Shown here piece by piece: positions 36,517 through 45,508 of a stretch of 64,000 nucleotides of DNA. The notes under the pieces are model-generated. The model was not told the origin of the DNA. It did no database searches and saw only the letters and a program-made list of their open reading frames with translations. A program made the position numbers and the translations under genes. Numbering within the stretch: position 1 is the stretch's first letter; every line of letters begins with the position of its first letter. Origin of the DNA: Psychrobium sp. MM17-31 (GTDB lineage: Bacteria > Pseudomonadota > Gammaproteobacteria > Enterobacterales > Psychrobiaceae); assembly GCF_022347785.1 (NCBI RefSeq), contig NZ_JAKRGA010000002.1:434001-498000 (forward strand). Reading direction: 5' to 3'.

Positions 36517-37755
36517 ATGAAAAAGAATCCAATTATTAGCGCCCTACTGCTCGGCCACATCGCCCTCGTTGGTATCACAAGCAGTCAATCCGTCTTTGCT
36601 GGCGGCAGTCACGCTCATCAGCCAGCCTTGACTGACGAAGTAGAGAAAGGCCCCAACAACGGCCGTATGCTTCGTGATGGCGACTTAGCCATTGAACTAG
36701 CTATCTTTGAGACAGGTGTGCCGCCAGAATTTCGCATCTACGCTACCAATAATGAGACCGCAATATCACCGTCTGATATCGACATCAACGTTAAACTTAC
36801 TCGTTTAGGCGATGTGGTGGATGATATTAGTTTTTTCCGTGAAAACGATTACTTACGCGGTGATATGGAAATTTACGAACCGCATTCATTCGCCGTGACT
36901 CTAACAGCTACTTACCAAGGTAAGGACTATCACTGGCACTACGATAACTTCGAAGGTCGCGTCACCATTGCCGATGATCTTGCCAAAAGCATGGATATTC
37001 AAACCAGCATAATAGGTCCCAAGGCACTGCATCAGCGCCATCAAGCTTATGGCAAGTTAGTACTAGCTCCTAATGCTATACGCAATATAAGTGCGCGTTT
37101 TGCTGGCGAAGTGAAAAAGCTTCACATCACTCAAGGGCAATGGGTAACCAAGGGACAAAAATTACTGACGGTTGAGAGTAATAACAACCTGAGTAATTAC
37201 GACATCAAGGCACCGATGGCGGGATATATTAGCGCTCAGATGACAGGAGTCGGTGAACAAACTGGTGATAAAACACTATTAACTATTGCCGACACTCGCC
37301 AGCTAATTGCCGAAGTTGCGGTCTATGGCGAGATGAAAAAAGTCGTCCCTAGCGCTCCCGTTGCGCTAACCATTGGCGATACCACAGTTAATACCAACTT
37401 TTTCGATGCGCTGCCGCAGCTGACAGATAATCAGGCAAAAATTTACCGTGCTTATGTCGATAACAGCGACGGTAAATTCAGCCTAGGTCAGTTTGCTAAA
37501 GCCAGTATTTCACTCGGTACCTTTAACGCAGTCATGGCTGTTAACAAAGACGCGCTGCAAGCCTTTCGCGATTTCACCGTGGTGTACACCAAAATCGGCG
37601 AGCAATACGAAGTGCGTATGCTAGAGCTTGGTCGCGAGTCCGATGGTTGGGTTGAAATTCTCAGTGGTATCAATTCCGGTGATAGCTACGTCTCTAAAAA
37701 CAGTTACATCATTAAAGCCGATATCGAAAAATCTGGCGCATCACACGATCACTAA
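36517..37755 (+). CDS. czcB: Metal RND pump periplasmic adaptor (CzcB/CusB type)
   Basis: This membrane fusion protein joins CzcA to the outer channel. The ATG at 36517 gives a normal signal peptide (to about Ala28); the reading frame is open farther upstream but that part overlaps czcC. After cleavage the mature N-terminus has GGSHAHQ and the C-terminus SGASHDH, putative metal-binding His. The barrel-sandwich parts are ISARFAGEVKKLHITQGQW and YDIKAPMAGYISAQ. An extra N-terminal domain (about 40-150) precedes it, as in CzcB-like adaptors. It lies 10 bases before czcA. Confidence 0.9.
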   Translation: MKKNPIISALLLGHIALVGITSSQSVFAGGSHAHQPALTDEVEKGPNNGRMLRDGDLAIELAIFETGVPPEFRIYATNNETAISPSDIDINVKLTRLGDVVDDISFFRENDYLRGDMEIYEPHSFAVTLTATYQGKDYHWHYDNFEGRVTIADDLAKSMDIQTSIIGPKALHQRHQAYGKLVLAPNAIRNISARFAGEVKKLHITQGQWVTKGQKLLTVESNNNLSNYDIKAPMAGYISAQMTGVGEQTGDKTLLTIADTRQLIAEVAVYGEMKKVVPSAPVALTIGDTTVNTNFFDALPQLTDNQAKIYRAYVDNSDGKFSLGQFAKASISLGTFNAVMAVNKDALQAFRDFTVVYTKIGEQYEVRMLELGRESDGWVEILSGINSGDSYVSKNSYIIKADIEKSGASHDH

Positions 37756-37764
37756 GGACATCGC

Positions 37765-40700
37765 ATGTTAGAAGCTATTCTCAAGTTTGCGATCCAGCGT
37801 AGCAAACTCATCATGATACTGGTGCTCGCCGTTGCAGCACTCGGTATTTACAACTTTACTAAGCTGCCAATAGACGCAGTGCCTGACATCACCAATGTAC
37901 AGGTGGTGATTAACACCGAAGTAGCAGGTTACACGCCGCTTGAAGTCGAGCAGCGTATCACCTATCCACTAGAAACGGCGCTAGCAGGTGTGCCCAATCT
38001 TGAATACACCCGCTCGGTATCCCGATACGGCTTATCGCAAGTTATTGCGATTTTTAAAGACGATACCGATATTTACTTTGCCCGCCAGCTCGTTAACGAG
38101 CGCCTAAGCGCGGCAAAGTCTGAACTGCCAGCGAATGCAGAGCCAGAGCTTGGTCCTATCGCAACAGGGCTTGGCGAAATATTTATGTTTACCGTCGATG
38201 CCATCGACGGCGCCACCAATAGTGACGGTAGTGCCATTACGGCAACACAGCTGCGCACTGTTCACGACTGGATTATTCGCCCTCAGCTAATGCAAGTTGA
38301 AGGTGTGGTAGAGGTTAATCCGATTGGCGGCTTTGAGCGTGAAATTCTCGTTGCCATCAAGCCAGAGAAACTGATGGAATATGGCTTGTCTCAGCAAGAT
38401 GTGATTAGCGCCATTGGCAGCCACAATCAAAATCGCGGCGCGGGATTTATCGAGCGTAACGGCGCTCAATGGCTGATTCGCCTGCCGGGACAAATCGAAG
38501 ATATTCAGGCTCTTAACAACGTGCCAGTTTCAGGACGTGGTACACAGATCATTACCATCGGCGATGTAGCTACCGTTGGCGAAGGCAAAGAATTACGCTC
38601 TGGTGCCGCTACTCAAAATGGCCGCGAAGTGGTGTTAAGCACAGTATTTATGTTGATTGGCGAAAATAGCCAACAAGTTGCCAAAGACGTGGGTGAGCGC
38701 CTTGCTATCATCAACCAAAATCTGCCTGACGGTGTAGTCGCCAATGCGGTTTACGATCGCACAACCTTGGTCAATAAAACCCTAGACACGGTGAAGATGA
38801 ACCTCACCGAAGGCGCTATCTTAGTCATCGTTATCTTATTCATCGTGTTGGGAAATTTTCGCGCCGCGCTACTTACCGCAGCAGTGATCCCATTTGCCAT
38901 GCTAATGACAGTAACAGGCATGGTGCAAACCAAAACCAGTGCCAACTTAATGAGCTTGGGCGCGCTAGATTTCGGCCTCTTAGTAGATGGCGCCATTATC
39001 ATTGTTGAGAACTGCATGCGCCGTCTATCTCAGGCATCTCACAACGCTGTACTGCCACTAAAAGAGCGCTTGGCCTTGGTGTTTGATGCAACGCGAGAAG
39101 TGATTCGTCCCGCGCTATTTGGCGTCTTTATTATCACCGCTGTTTATCTGCCAATCTTTGCCTTATCTGGCGTTGAAGGCAAGATGTTCCACCCAATGGC
39201 GATTACCGTAGTCATTGCACTGGTTAGCGCGATGATCTTATCCGTTACCTTTGTGCCAGCCGCTATTGCCCTATTATTCAAAAAACCGGTGGTTGAAAAG
39301 CACAATATAGTGATGAGCAGCGCCGAGAAGCTCTATCGTCCACTACTTAACATCGTCATCAAAGCCCGTTGGTTAGTGATTATTATTGCCGTAGGCTTAG
39401 TAAGCAGCGCAGGATTTGTAGCCAGTAAGCTTGGCAGCGAGTTTGTGCCTAACCTTGATGAGGGCGATATCGCGATGCACGCCCTGCGTATTCCCGGCAC
39501 CTCCCTTAGCCAATCTATTGAGCTACAACGTGAGCTTGAAGCCCGTATTGCTCAGATGCCCGAAGTCGAACGCGTATTTACCAAAATTGGTACGCCAGAT
39601 GTCGCCACAGATCCTATGCCGCCAAGCGTTGCCGATACCTTCGTCATCTTAAAACCACGCGAGCTATGGCCAAATCCTGACAAGTTAAAGACAGAGGTAG
39701 TGAGTGAACTCGAAGCCATAGTTACACCAATACCTGGCAACAGGTATGAATTTCTACAGCCTATTCAAATGCGCTTTAACGAGCTGCTTGCTGGCGTGCG
39801 CTCAGAGTTGGCCGTTAAAGTATTCGGCGATGATTTCGAGACGCTAGCCGCTACTGGTAAAGCCATCGAAAAAGCCATCGCTAAGGTAGAAGGTATTCGT
39901 GATGTATCACTAGAGCAAACCAAAGGTTTGCCGATGCTCACTATTGTCGCTAACGACCAGCAACTCGCCTTTTATGGCCTTAGCAAGCAAGCGTTGCAAG
40001 AGCAGCTAGCCGTTGCCATGGGTGGCATCAATGTTGGTAAGTTTTACGAAGGTGACAAGCGCTTTGATATCGTGGTGCGCCTTGGTGAGAACGATCGCAA
40101 CAATGTCGATCAACTGCTTAATTTCCCTATCACCTTAACGGATAACCAGACTGTACCGTTAAGCCAGCTGGCAACTATTGAGATGGTTAACGGCGCTAAT
40201 CAAATCAATCGCGAAAACGGTAAACGCCGTGTGGTGGTGACCGCCAACGTACGCGGCCGCGACCTTGGCAGTTTCGTCAAAGACGTGCAGCAAGCCATTA
40301 ACGCGCAAGTGGAATTACCCGCAGGTTATTGGATTGAATACGGTGGCACCTACCAAAAACTGCAATCAGCTTCAGAGCGTTTGAGTATTGTAGTCCCTGT
40401 TACCCTGATCTTAATTATCGGCTTACTATTACTAGCAATGGGCTCATTTAAAGACTCGATGATTATCTTTAGCGGCGTACCTCTGGCGCTAACTGGCGGT
40501 ATCTTTGCCCTAGTGTTGCGAGATATTCCATTCTCAATATCAGCTGCTATCGGATTTATCGCATTATCAGGCATCGCCATCTTAAATGGCTTGGTCATGG
40601 TGTCCTTTATTCGCGATTTACGCGTAAAAGTCAGTCTTGAAGCGGCGATTATCACAGGTGCTGTGACACGTTTACGCCCAGTACTCACCACAGCACTAGT

Positions 40701-40902
40701 GGCCTCATTGGGCTTTATCCCTATGGCGCTTAACACTGGCATAGGCTCAGAAGTACAACGCCCACTAGCCACCGTAGTGATTGGCGGCGTTATTTCATCG
40801 ACGCTATTGACACTTTTTGTACTACCAGCACTTTATCGTCTGCTACACAAAGACACTTTTAGTTCAACCGATTCAACCGACTCAACACAGGAAACAATTT
40901 AG
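37765..40902 (+). CDS. czcA: Heavy-metal RND efflux pump CzcA type
   Basis: A 1045-residue proton-driven inner-membrane exporter of the HME subfamily. The TM4 relay has Asp402, Asp408 and Glu415 (LDFGLLVDGA, IIIVEN), with the same numbering as the residues essential in Cupriavidus CzcA for Co/Zn/Cd efflux. CusA-type copper pumps lack this DFG pattern. The N-terminus (LPIDAVPDITNVQVVINTE) is the HME signature. The substrate class is therefore most likely divalent Zn, Co or Cd. Its TAG overlaps the GTG of the next gene. Confidence 0.94.
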   Translation: MLEAILKFAIQRSKLIMILVLAVAALGIYNFTKLPIDAVPDITNVQVVINTEVAGYTPLEVEQRITYPLETALAGVPNLEYTRSVSRYGLSQVIAIFKDDTDIYFARQLVNERLSAAKSELPANAEPELGPIATGLGEIFMFTVDAIDGATNSDGSAITATQLRTVHDWIIRPQLMQVEGVVEVNPIGGFEREILVAIKPEKLMEYGLSQQDVISAIGSHNQNRGAGFIERNGAQWLIRLPGQIEDIQALNNVPVSGRGTQIITIGDVATVGEGKELRSGAATQNGREVVLSTVFMLIGENSQQVAKDVGERLAIINQNLPDGVVANAVYDRTTLVNKTLDTVKMNLTEGAILVIVILFIVLGNFRAALLTAAVIPFAMLMTVTGMVQTKTSANLMSLGALDFGLLVDGAIIIVENCMRRLSQASHNAVLPLKERLALVFDATREVIRPALFGVFIITAVYLPIFALSGVEGKMFHPMAITVVIALVSAMILSVTFVPAAIALLFKKPVVEKHNIVMSSAEKLYRPLLNIVIKARWLVIIIAVGLVSSAGFVASKLGSEFVPNLDEGDIAMHALRIPGTSLSQSIELQRELEARIAQMPEVERVFTKIGTPDVATDPMPPSVADTFVILKPRELWPNPDKLKTEVVSELEAIVTPIPGNRYEFLQPIQMRFNELLAGVRSELAVKVFGDDFETLAATGKAIEKAIAKVEGIRDVSLEQTKGLPMLTIVANDQQLAFYGLSKQALQEQLAVAMGGINVGKFYEGDKRFDIVVRLGENDRNNVDQLLNFPITLTDNQTVPLSQLATIEMVNGANQINRENGKRRVVVTANVRGRDLGSFVKDVQQAINAQVELPAGYWIEYGGTYQKLQSASERLSIVVPVTLILIIGLLLLAMGSFKDSMIIFSGVPLALTGGIFALVLRDIPFSISAAIGFIALSGIAILNGLVMVSFIRDLRVKVSLEAAIITGAVTRLRPVLTTALVASLGFIPMALNTGIGSEVQRPLATVVIGGVISSTLLTLFVLPALYRLLHKDTFSSTDSTDSTQETI

Positions 40903-41597
40903 TGAATAAAGCAAAAATACTCCTGTTACTGCTTATTTCGACGCTGCTAATGGCACTGACATCATTCGATGTCCTTGCCCATGGCGTTGATGATAAGACC
41001 CGTAACTTTTTAGAAAACAACAGTGGCGTGCACATTCTGCCATTTATCTATATTGGCGCTAAGCACATGGTGACAGGCTATGATCACCTGCTATTTTTAG
41101 TGGGCGTATTGTTCTTTATCCGCCGCGCTAAAGAGGTATTAATTTACGTTACCATGTTTACCGTTGGCCACTGTATTACCCTGATGAGCGGTGTATTGGC
41201 AGATATTCAAGTCAATGCGTATCTTATCGATGCCATTATCGGTTTCTCAGTTATCTACAAGGGATTTGACAACCTTGGCGGCTTTAAACGCATCTTTGGA
41301 GTGCAGCCTGATCCGAAAAAAGCCGTGCTTATTTTCGGCCTCTTTCACGGCTTTGGCCTTGCCACCAAAATCCAAGAGTTTGGGCTGCCAAGCGATGGTC
41401 TAGTACCCAACCTTATCGCCTTTAACGTTGGGGTAGAACTTGGACAAGTACTGGCGCTGATCTTTATCTTACTCGCCATCAATATTTGGCGTCGCCACCC
41501 AAGCTTTATGCGTTTTTCAGACTGGACCAATACCGCACTCATGAGCGGCGGCATTATGCTGGTTGGCATGCAGCTAACTGGCTATTTCATCAACTAA
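40902..41597 (+). CDS. HupE/UreJ-family membrane protein
   Basis: A 231-residue protein with a signal-like N-terminal helix and about six further membrane helices. HupE/UreJ hallmarks are GYDHLLFLVGVLFF, TVGHCITL and FGLFHGFGLATK, with conserved His at each. The family is linked to nickel or cobalt transport in hydrogenase/urease clusters; here it is part of a metal efflux operon, so it may handle the same divalent cation. GTG start overlapping the czcA stop (TAGTG). Confidence 0.88.
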   Translation: MNKAKILLLLLISTLLMALTSFDVLAHGVDDKTRNFLENNSGVHILPFIYIGAKHMVTGYDHLLFLVGVLFFIRRAKEVLIYVTMFTVGHCITLMSGVLADIQVNAYLIDAIIGFSVIYKGFDNLGGFKRIFGVQPDPKKAVLIFGLFHGFGLATKIQEFGLPSDGLVPNLIAFNVGVELGQVLALIFILLAINIWRRHPSFMRFSDWTNTALMSGGIMLVGMQLTGYFIN

Positions 41598-41619
41598 TTC
41601 AATTTATAGAGAAGTCACA

Positions 41620-42147
41620 ATGGAACAACATCAATCAACAATTTCACTCGTAAAAGCGAGCTTACTCGCCAGCGTTGTCGCGATTATTACGCTAGTGCTA
41701 TTTATCTTACCGGCAGAATACAACATAGATCCGACGGGCGTTGGTCAAAAGCTTGGCCTAACTGTATTTAACGAAGAAGCCTCAGATAGTGCAGGTTTAA
41801 CAAGTAAGGCGGGCAAAGCGAGCAGCGGTGAGCAAGAAAGCGTTATCGTTACCGTACCAGCGGGACGCGGCGTAGAGTACAAACTTGCGATGCAACAATA
41901 TCAAAAAGTGGCCTACGAGTGGATGACCGACAACGGCGCGCTTTATGTCGACTTACACGGCGAGCCGCAAGGTGATACGACTGGCTATTTCGAGTCTTAC
42001 ACCATTGCCACCAGCGACAGCATGAAAGGCAGCTTTACCGCCCCATTTTCAGGCTCTCACGGCTGGTACTGGAAAAACACCAGCGACCAAGACATTCAAG
42101 TACAACTTATCTTCAGTGGCGACTACGTCATCGAAGGCCTTAAATAA
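41620..42147 (+). CDS. Periplasmic domain protein with N-terminal membrane anchor
   Basis: A single helix (about 13-31) anchors a periplasmic domain of about 140 residues. The domain has a run of beta strands (SVIVTVPAGRGVEYKL, YVDLHGEPQGD, GSHGWYWKNTS) resembling a small jelly-roll or cupredoxin-like fold, with no obvious metal-binding cluster apart from scattered His. Similar anchor proteins occur beside Czc-type pumps in my recollection. Function unknown; the operon position suggests an accessory role in efflux. Confidence 0.75.
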   Translation: MEQHQSTISLVKASLLASVVAIITLVLFILPAEYNIDPTGVGQKLGLTVFNEEASDSAGLTSKAGKASSGEQESVIVTVPAGRGVEYKLAMQQYQKVAYEWMTDNGALYVDLHGEPQGDTTGYFESYTIATSDSMKGSFTAPFSGSHGWYWKNTSDQDIQVQLIFSGDYVIEGLK

Positions 42148-42174
42148 TAATTTATTAATAAATAGGAAAACATC

Positions 42175-42534
42175 ATGAAATTAATCAAAGCATTCTTACT
42201 ACTAGCCACTGTTGTAACATCAAGCGGCGCAATGGCCCACGGCGGTGGTCACGGCGCTATTGAAGGCGATAAAGCTGTCGCCTTAGCCCAAACCTCAGCC
42301 AAGATGCTAACCTTTAAATCTTATGAAATGTCGGTAGGAAAATTAGATAAGTCATGGAATCAAGTCACCAAAGAGCAGTTTATCTTAGTGGAAGAAGGCA
42401 AAGAAAACTTCATCGTAAAAGCCACCAACAAAGCCAACAACCAAACCTTATACTTCAACGTCAGCAAAGAAGGCCGCATGACTGAAGTATCTGAATCAGC
42501 AAGCTTTGAAAAAGCCCATGGTCATCAACATTAA
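42175..42534 (+). CDS. Small His-rich periplasmic protein (DUF6488-like)
   Basis: A 119-residue protein with a signal peptide ending at Ala21. The mature protein begins HGGGHG (His22, His26) and ends HGHQH (His115, 117, 119), so both termini can bind metal. The middle (about 40-108) looks like a small alpha/beta domain. It is last in the czc operon; a periplasmic metal chaperone or buffer is inferred, without direct proof. Assignment to DUF6488 is from memory of operon context. Confidence 0.75.
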   Translation: MKLIKAFLLLATVVTSSGAMAHGGGHGAIEGDKAVALAQTSAKMLTFKSYEMSVGKLDKSWNQVTKEQFILVEEGKENFIVKATNKANNQTLYFNVSKEGRMTEVSESASFEKAHGHQH

Positions 42535-42559
42535 CAAAAGCGATAATTTCAGCTAAGTT

Positions 42560-43072
42560 TTATTTGGTAGGTGCTTTACGGTACATCCCATCAAAAACCT
42601 GTTGCCAAGTTTTTCCCTTATCATTAGACACCATCCACTGCTGGCGCACTGTGCCATCGGTATTTGGTGTCCAGATAATTTTATTGAGGACTTCTTTGCC
42701 ATCAGCATTATAAGTTAAGCCGCTGAGTGTCATTTTTCCTTGCTCAAACTTACCATCGAGTTGCAAAAGCGTGCCACTATTATCAATCCACGTCTGATGC
42801 CATTGTTGCGTCGTCGCATCATAGATATTAAGGCTTTTTCCCTGATAACCCGTTGCCGTGGTGTATTCTTCTAAAATACCGCAACCGTCATTAATTGAAG
42901 TGATGTTACTCTGACTCACATTAGTATTTTTCGAATTGGTGACTTGCCATTTACCGAGCCAAAAATCAAATTGACGATACTCTGGCACAGTGCACTTTGT
43001 TTCAGCATTAACCGATAACGATGTCCCGAATAAAACAACTACAGCAGCTAATATTAGGAGTTTAATGTTCAT
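42560..43072 (-). CDS. Secreted DUF1579-like protein
   Basis: A signal peptide (1-23, ending VNA) precedes a lipocalin-like domain. The opening FDFWLGKWQVTNS is typical of DUF1579-type proteins; strands such as WHQTWIDNSGTLLQLDG and WTPNTDGTVRQQWMVS follow. Two Cys (early KCTVPE and NDGCGI) could form a disulfide after export. No enzymatic motif is seen. It is oriented against the czc operon with only 25 bases between, and no terminator is visible there. Confidence 0.7.
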   Translation of the reverse strand: MNIKLLILAAVVVLFGTSLSVNAETKCTVPEYRQFDFWLGKWQVTNSKNTNVSQSNITSINDGCGILEEYTTATGYQGKSLNIYDATTQQWHQTWIDNSGTLLQLDGKFEQGKMTLSGLTYNADGKEVLNKIIWTPNTDGTVRQQWMVSNDKGKTWQQVFDGMYRKAPTK

Positions 43073-43143
43073 TTTAGTGTATCCTCGATGTTATTTTTCA
43101 ACTACTTACGAATGCAAATGGGCTTCAATGAGGTCAAGTTACC

Positions 43144-43524
43144 ATGAAATTACCTAATACAATTGCTTTATTGGCAACTCTTCTTTTATTACCTACATTG
43201 TCTGAGTTCATTAGTACCTTAACGAGTGCGGCCGGACTTACCGCTTTTTTTCAGTCAGCGTCAATAAACGGCGTCGCAGATCCCAAGTTACTTTCTGGCT
43301 TCCTTGCCAGTCATATCGTTTCCCAAATCCTGTCGATAGCTATTTTGCTCCCAGGGTTAATATTCAGTTTTATAGCGATAATCAGGCTCAAGTACACCGC
43401 TGCTTGGTTTAGGCGAGTACTAACCGTCTATCAGTGGTTACTTATCCTCTCTTTGCCAATAGTCTCATTCATTGGGTTATTGATTTGGTGGCTAAAAAGA
43501 AAAATACCCCAAAAATCACCTTAA
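43144..43524 (+). CDS. Small unknown membrane protein, three TM
   Basis: A 126-residue hydrophobic protein with helices near 8-26, 55-80 and 92-115 and a basic tail (WWLKRKIPQKSP), which suggests the C-terminus is cytoplasmic. I recognise no family. It is divergent from the DUF1579-like gene, and its last four bases overlap the convergent ABC transporter gene. Confidence 0.6.
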   Translation: MKLPNTIALLATLLLLPTLSEFISTLTSAAGLTAFFQSASINGVADPKLLSGFLASHIVSQILSIAILLPGLIFSFIAIIRLKYTAAWFRRVLTVYQWLLILSLPIVSFIGLLIWWLKRKIPQKSP

Positions 43525-45293
43525 CCTTCAGATTGCTGCAACTCCCACAACGCTGCATACTCACCGTTTTTCGCCAATAACTGCTGATGGGGACCTTGCT
43601 CGGCAATGACGCCGTCTTTCATGACGATGATATTGTCGGCATCGACAATGGTGGATAGGCGATGAGCGATTACCAAGCTGGTATTATTGGCGGTGACCTC
43701 ATTAATTGCCGCCATGATTTGCTGCTCACTGTAACTATCAAGTGATGATGTTGCTTCGTCAAATACCAGCACATGAGGGTTCTTTAAAATGGTACGGGCA
43801 ATGGCAACTCGCTGCTTTTCGCCGCCAGAAAGCTTAAGGCCACGCTCACCAACCGTGGTTTGCGCTTTGTCGGGTAGGCTTTCAATAAACTGCTCTAAAT
43901 GCGCCAGCTTAATGGCTTGTGCAACGTCATCATCACTTGCATCTGGTCTGCCGTAACGAATATTTTCTTCGAGCGTGGTGTTAAACAGTACGGTATCTTG
44001 CGGCACTATGCCGATGGCTGCTCGCAAAGATTCTTGGGTAACGTCTTTTATATCTTGACCGTCAAGCGTAATTGCGCCGTCGTTAACATCGTAAAAGCGA
44101 TATAGCAGTTTGACCAAGGTAGATTTTCCGCTGCCACTTGCACCAACGACAGCAACCTTTTGACCGCGCTCAATGGCAAAGTTAATCCCCTTGATGATGG
44201 GGCGTTTTTCGTCATAGGAAAAATAAATATCGTTAAATTGCACTCTGCCCTTTTCAACGATTAATTCACCCGCATCTTTTGCATCGACAATAGCTGGCTT
44301 TTTATCGAGCAGTGAAAACATCTGCTCAATGTTTGCTAACGATCCTTTAATTTCGCGATACACAAAGCCCAAGAAATTCAGCGGCATAAAAATTTGCATG
44401 GTAAAGGCGTTGATTAGTACAAAATCACCGATGGTCATGGTTCCTTCACTAACCCGATAAGCCGCTAATCCCATCATCGATGTCATAGCAATAGCGATAA
44501 TAAATGCTTGGCCGCCATTTAGTGCAAACAGTGATAATCGATTTTTTCGGCGCGCTTGTTCCCATACCGCAAGTTGCTCGTCATAAGCATTGGCTTCATA
44601 GCGCTCGTTGCCAAAATATTTTACCGTTTCATAGTTAATTAAACTGTCGATGGCACGAGTATTGGAAGTCGAATCCGCCGCATTAGCCTCGCGAATAAAC
44701 TTGGTACGCCAATGAGTTGCTTTTACCGAATAGCTCACATAAGTCACCACCGCCAAGCCGATAATCAGTGCAAAGCTATAACCATAATTAAATAGCAATA
44801 CGCCAATAACAAAGCACAGCTCTATAAAGATGGGAACGATGTTAAACACCATAAAACGCATCACGAAACTAATGCCAGTGATCCCGCGCTCCATATCACG
44901 GGCTACGCCACCTGTTTGGCGATTGAGGTGATAATTTAAGTCGAGCTTGTGTAGATGATTAAAGACTTCAAGACCAATGCGGCGCATCGCTCGTTCAGTC
45001 ACTCGCCCAAACAAGGTATCGCGCAACTCCCCAAATAACACCGAACTCAATCGCAAGGCGCCATAAGCAACAACTAGAGCGATGGGTGCAGCCAGTAGCT
45101 GCTTGGCACTGTCGAGATCATCAACGATATATTTGAGAACAAAGGGTAAATAAACCGTAGCCACCTTCGCCATAATCAAACAGCCAACAGCGATAGCCAC
45201 CCGCCATTTATATTCAGTTAAATAAGGCGCGATACTTTTAAAAACTGCCCAGTTTACTGTATCAGGCACATCCACTTGCTTCATTGAACGCAT
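43521..45293 (-). CDS. ATM1-type ABC exporter (fused permease-ATPase)
   Basis: A 590-residue half-transporter that should work as a homodimer. The N-terminal six-TM domain contains the ATM1-like segment FALNGGQAFIIAIAMTSMMG. The nucleotide-binding domain has Walker A GASGSGKST, signature LSGGEKQRV, Walker B VLVFDEATSSLD and switch His in IAHRLST. ATM1/ABCB7 relatives export glutathione-linked sulfur or metal conjugates. This gives a link to heavy-metal tolerance in bacteria, consistent with nearby metal genes. The start at 45293 has GGAA eight bases upstream. Confidence 0.92.
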   Translation of the reverse strand: MRSMKQVDVPDTVNWAVFKSIAPYLTEYKWRVAIAVGCLIMAKVATVYLPFVLKYIVDDLDSAKQLLAAPIALVVAYGALRLSSVLFGELRDTLFGRVTERAMRRIGLEVFNHLHKLDLNYHLNRQTGGVARDMERGITGISFVMRFMVFNIVPIFIELCFVIGVLLFNYGYSFALIIGLAVVTYVSYSVKATHWRTKFIREANAADSTSNTRAIDSLINYETVKYFGNERYEANAYDEQLAVWEQARRKNRLSLFALNGGQAFIIAIAMTSMMGLAAYRVSEGTMTIGDFVLINAFTMQIFMPLNFLGFVYREIKGSLANIEQMFSLLDKKPAIVDAKDAGELIVEKGRVQFNDIYFSYDEKRPIIKGINFAIERGQKVAVVGASGSGKSTLVKLLYRFYDVNDGAITLDGQDIKDVTQESLRAAIGIVPQDTVLFNTTLEENIRYGRPDASDDDVAQAIKLAHLEQFIESLPDKAQTTVGERGLKLSGGEKQRVAIARTILKNPHVLVFDEATSSLDSYSEQQIMAAINEVTANNTSLVIAHRLSTIVDADNIIVMKDGVIAEQGPHQQLLAKNGEYAALWELQQSEG

Positions 45294-45508
45294 TAAACAA
45301 TTCCAGTTTTAGTTATTACGGCTAGTTTACGCAGCCCCTCACCTAGTGTCAGTATGATTTTTAGGCAGTGTTCATTTATTTTCACACTCTTTAACAAAAA
45401 GTCTACAAATCAGCGGTTCAAAGGTGAGACATTCGCTAAAATCCCTGCTAGCATCGAGACAGATAAATTGGTAGTTATAAACCATAATAAAAACAAAAAG
45501 GTTTAAGT

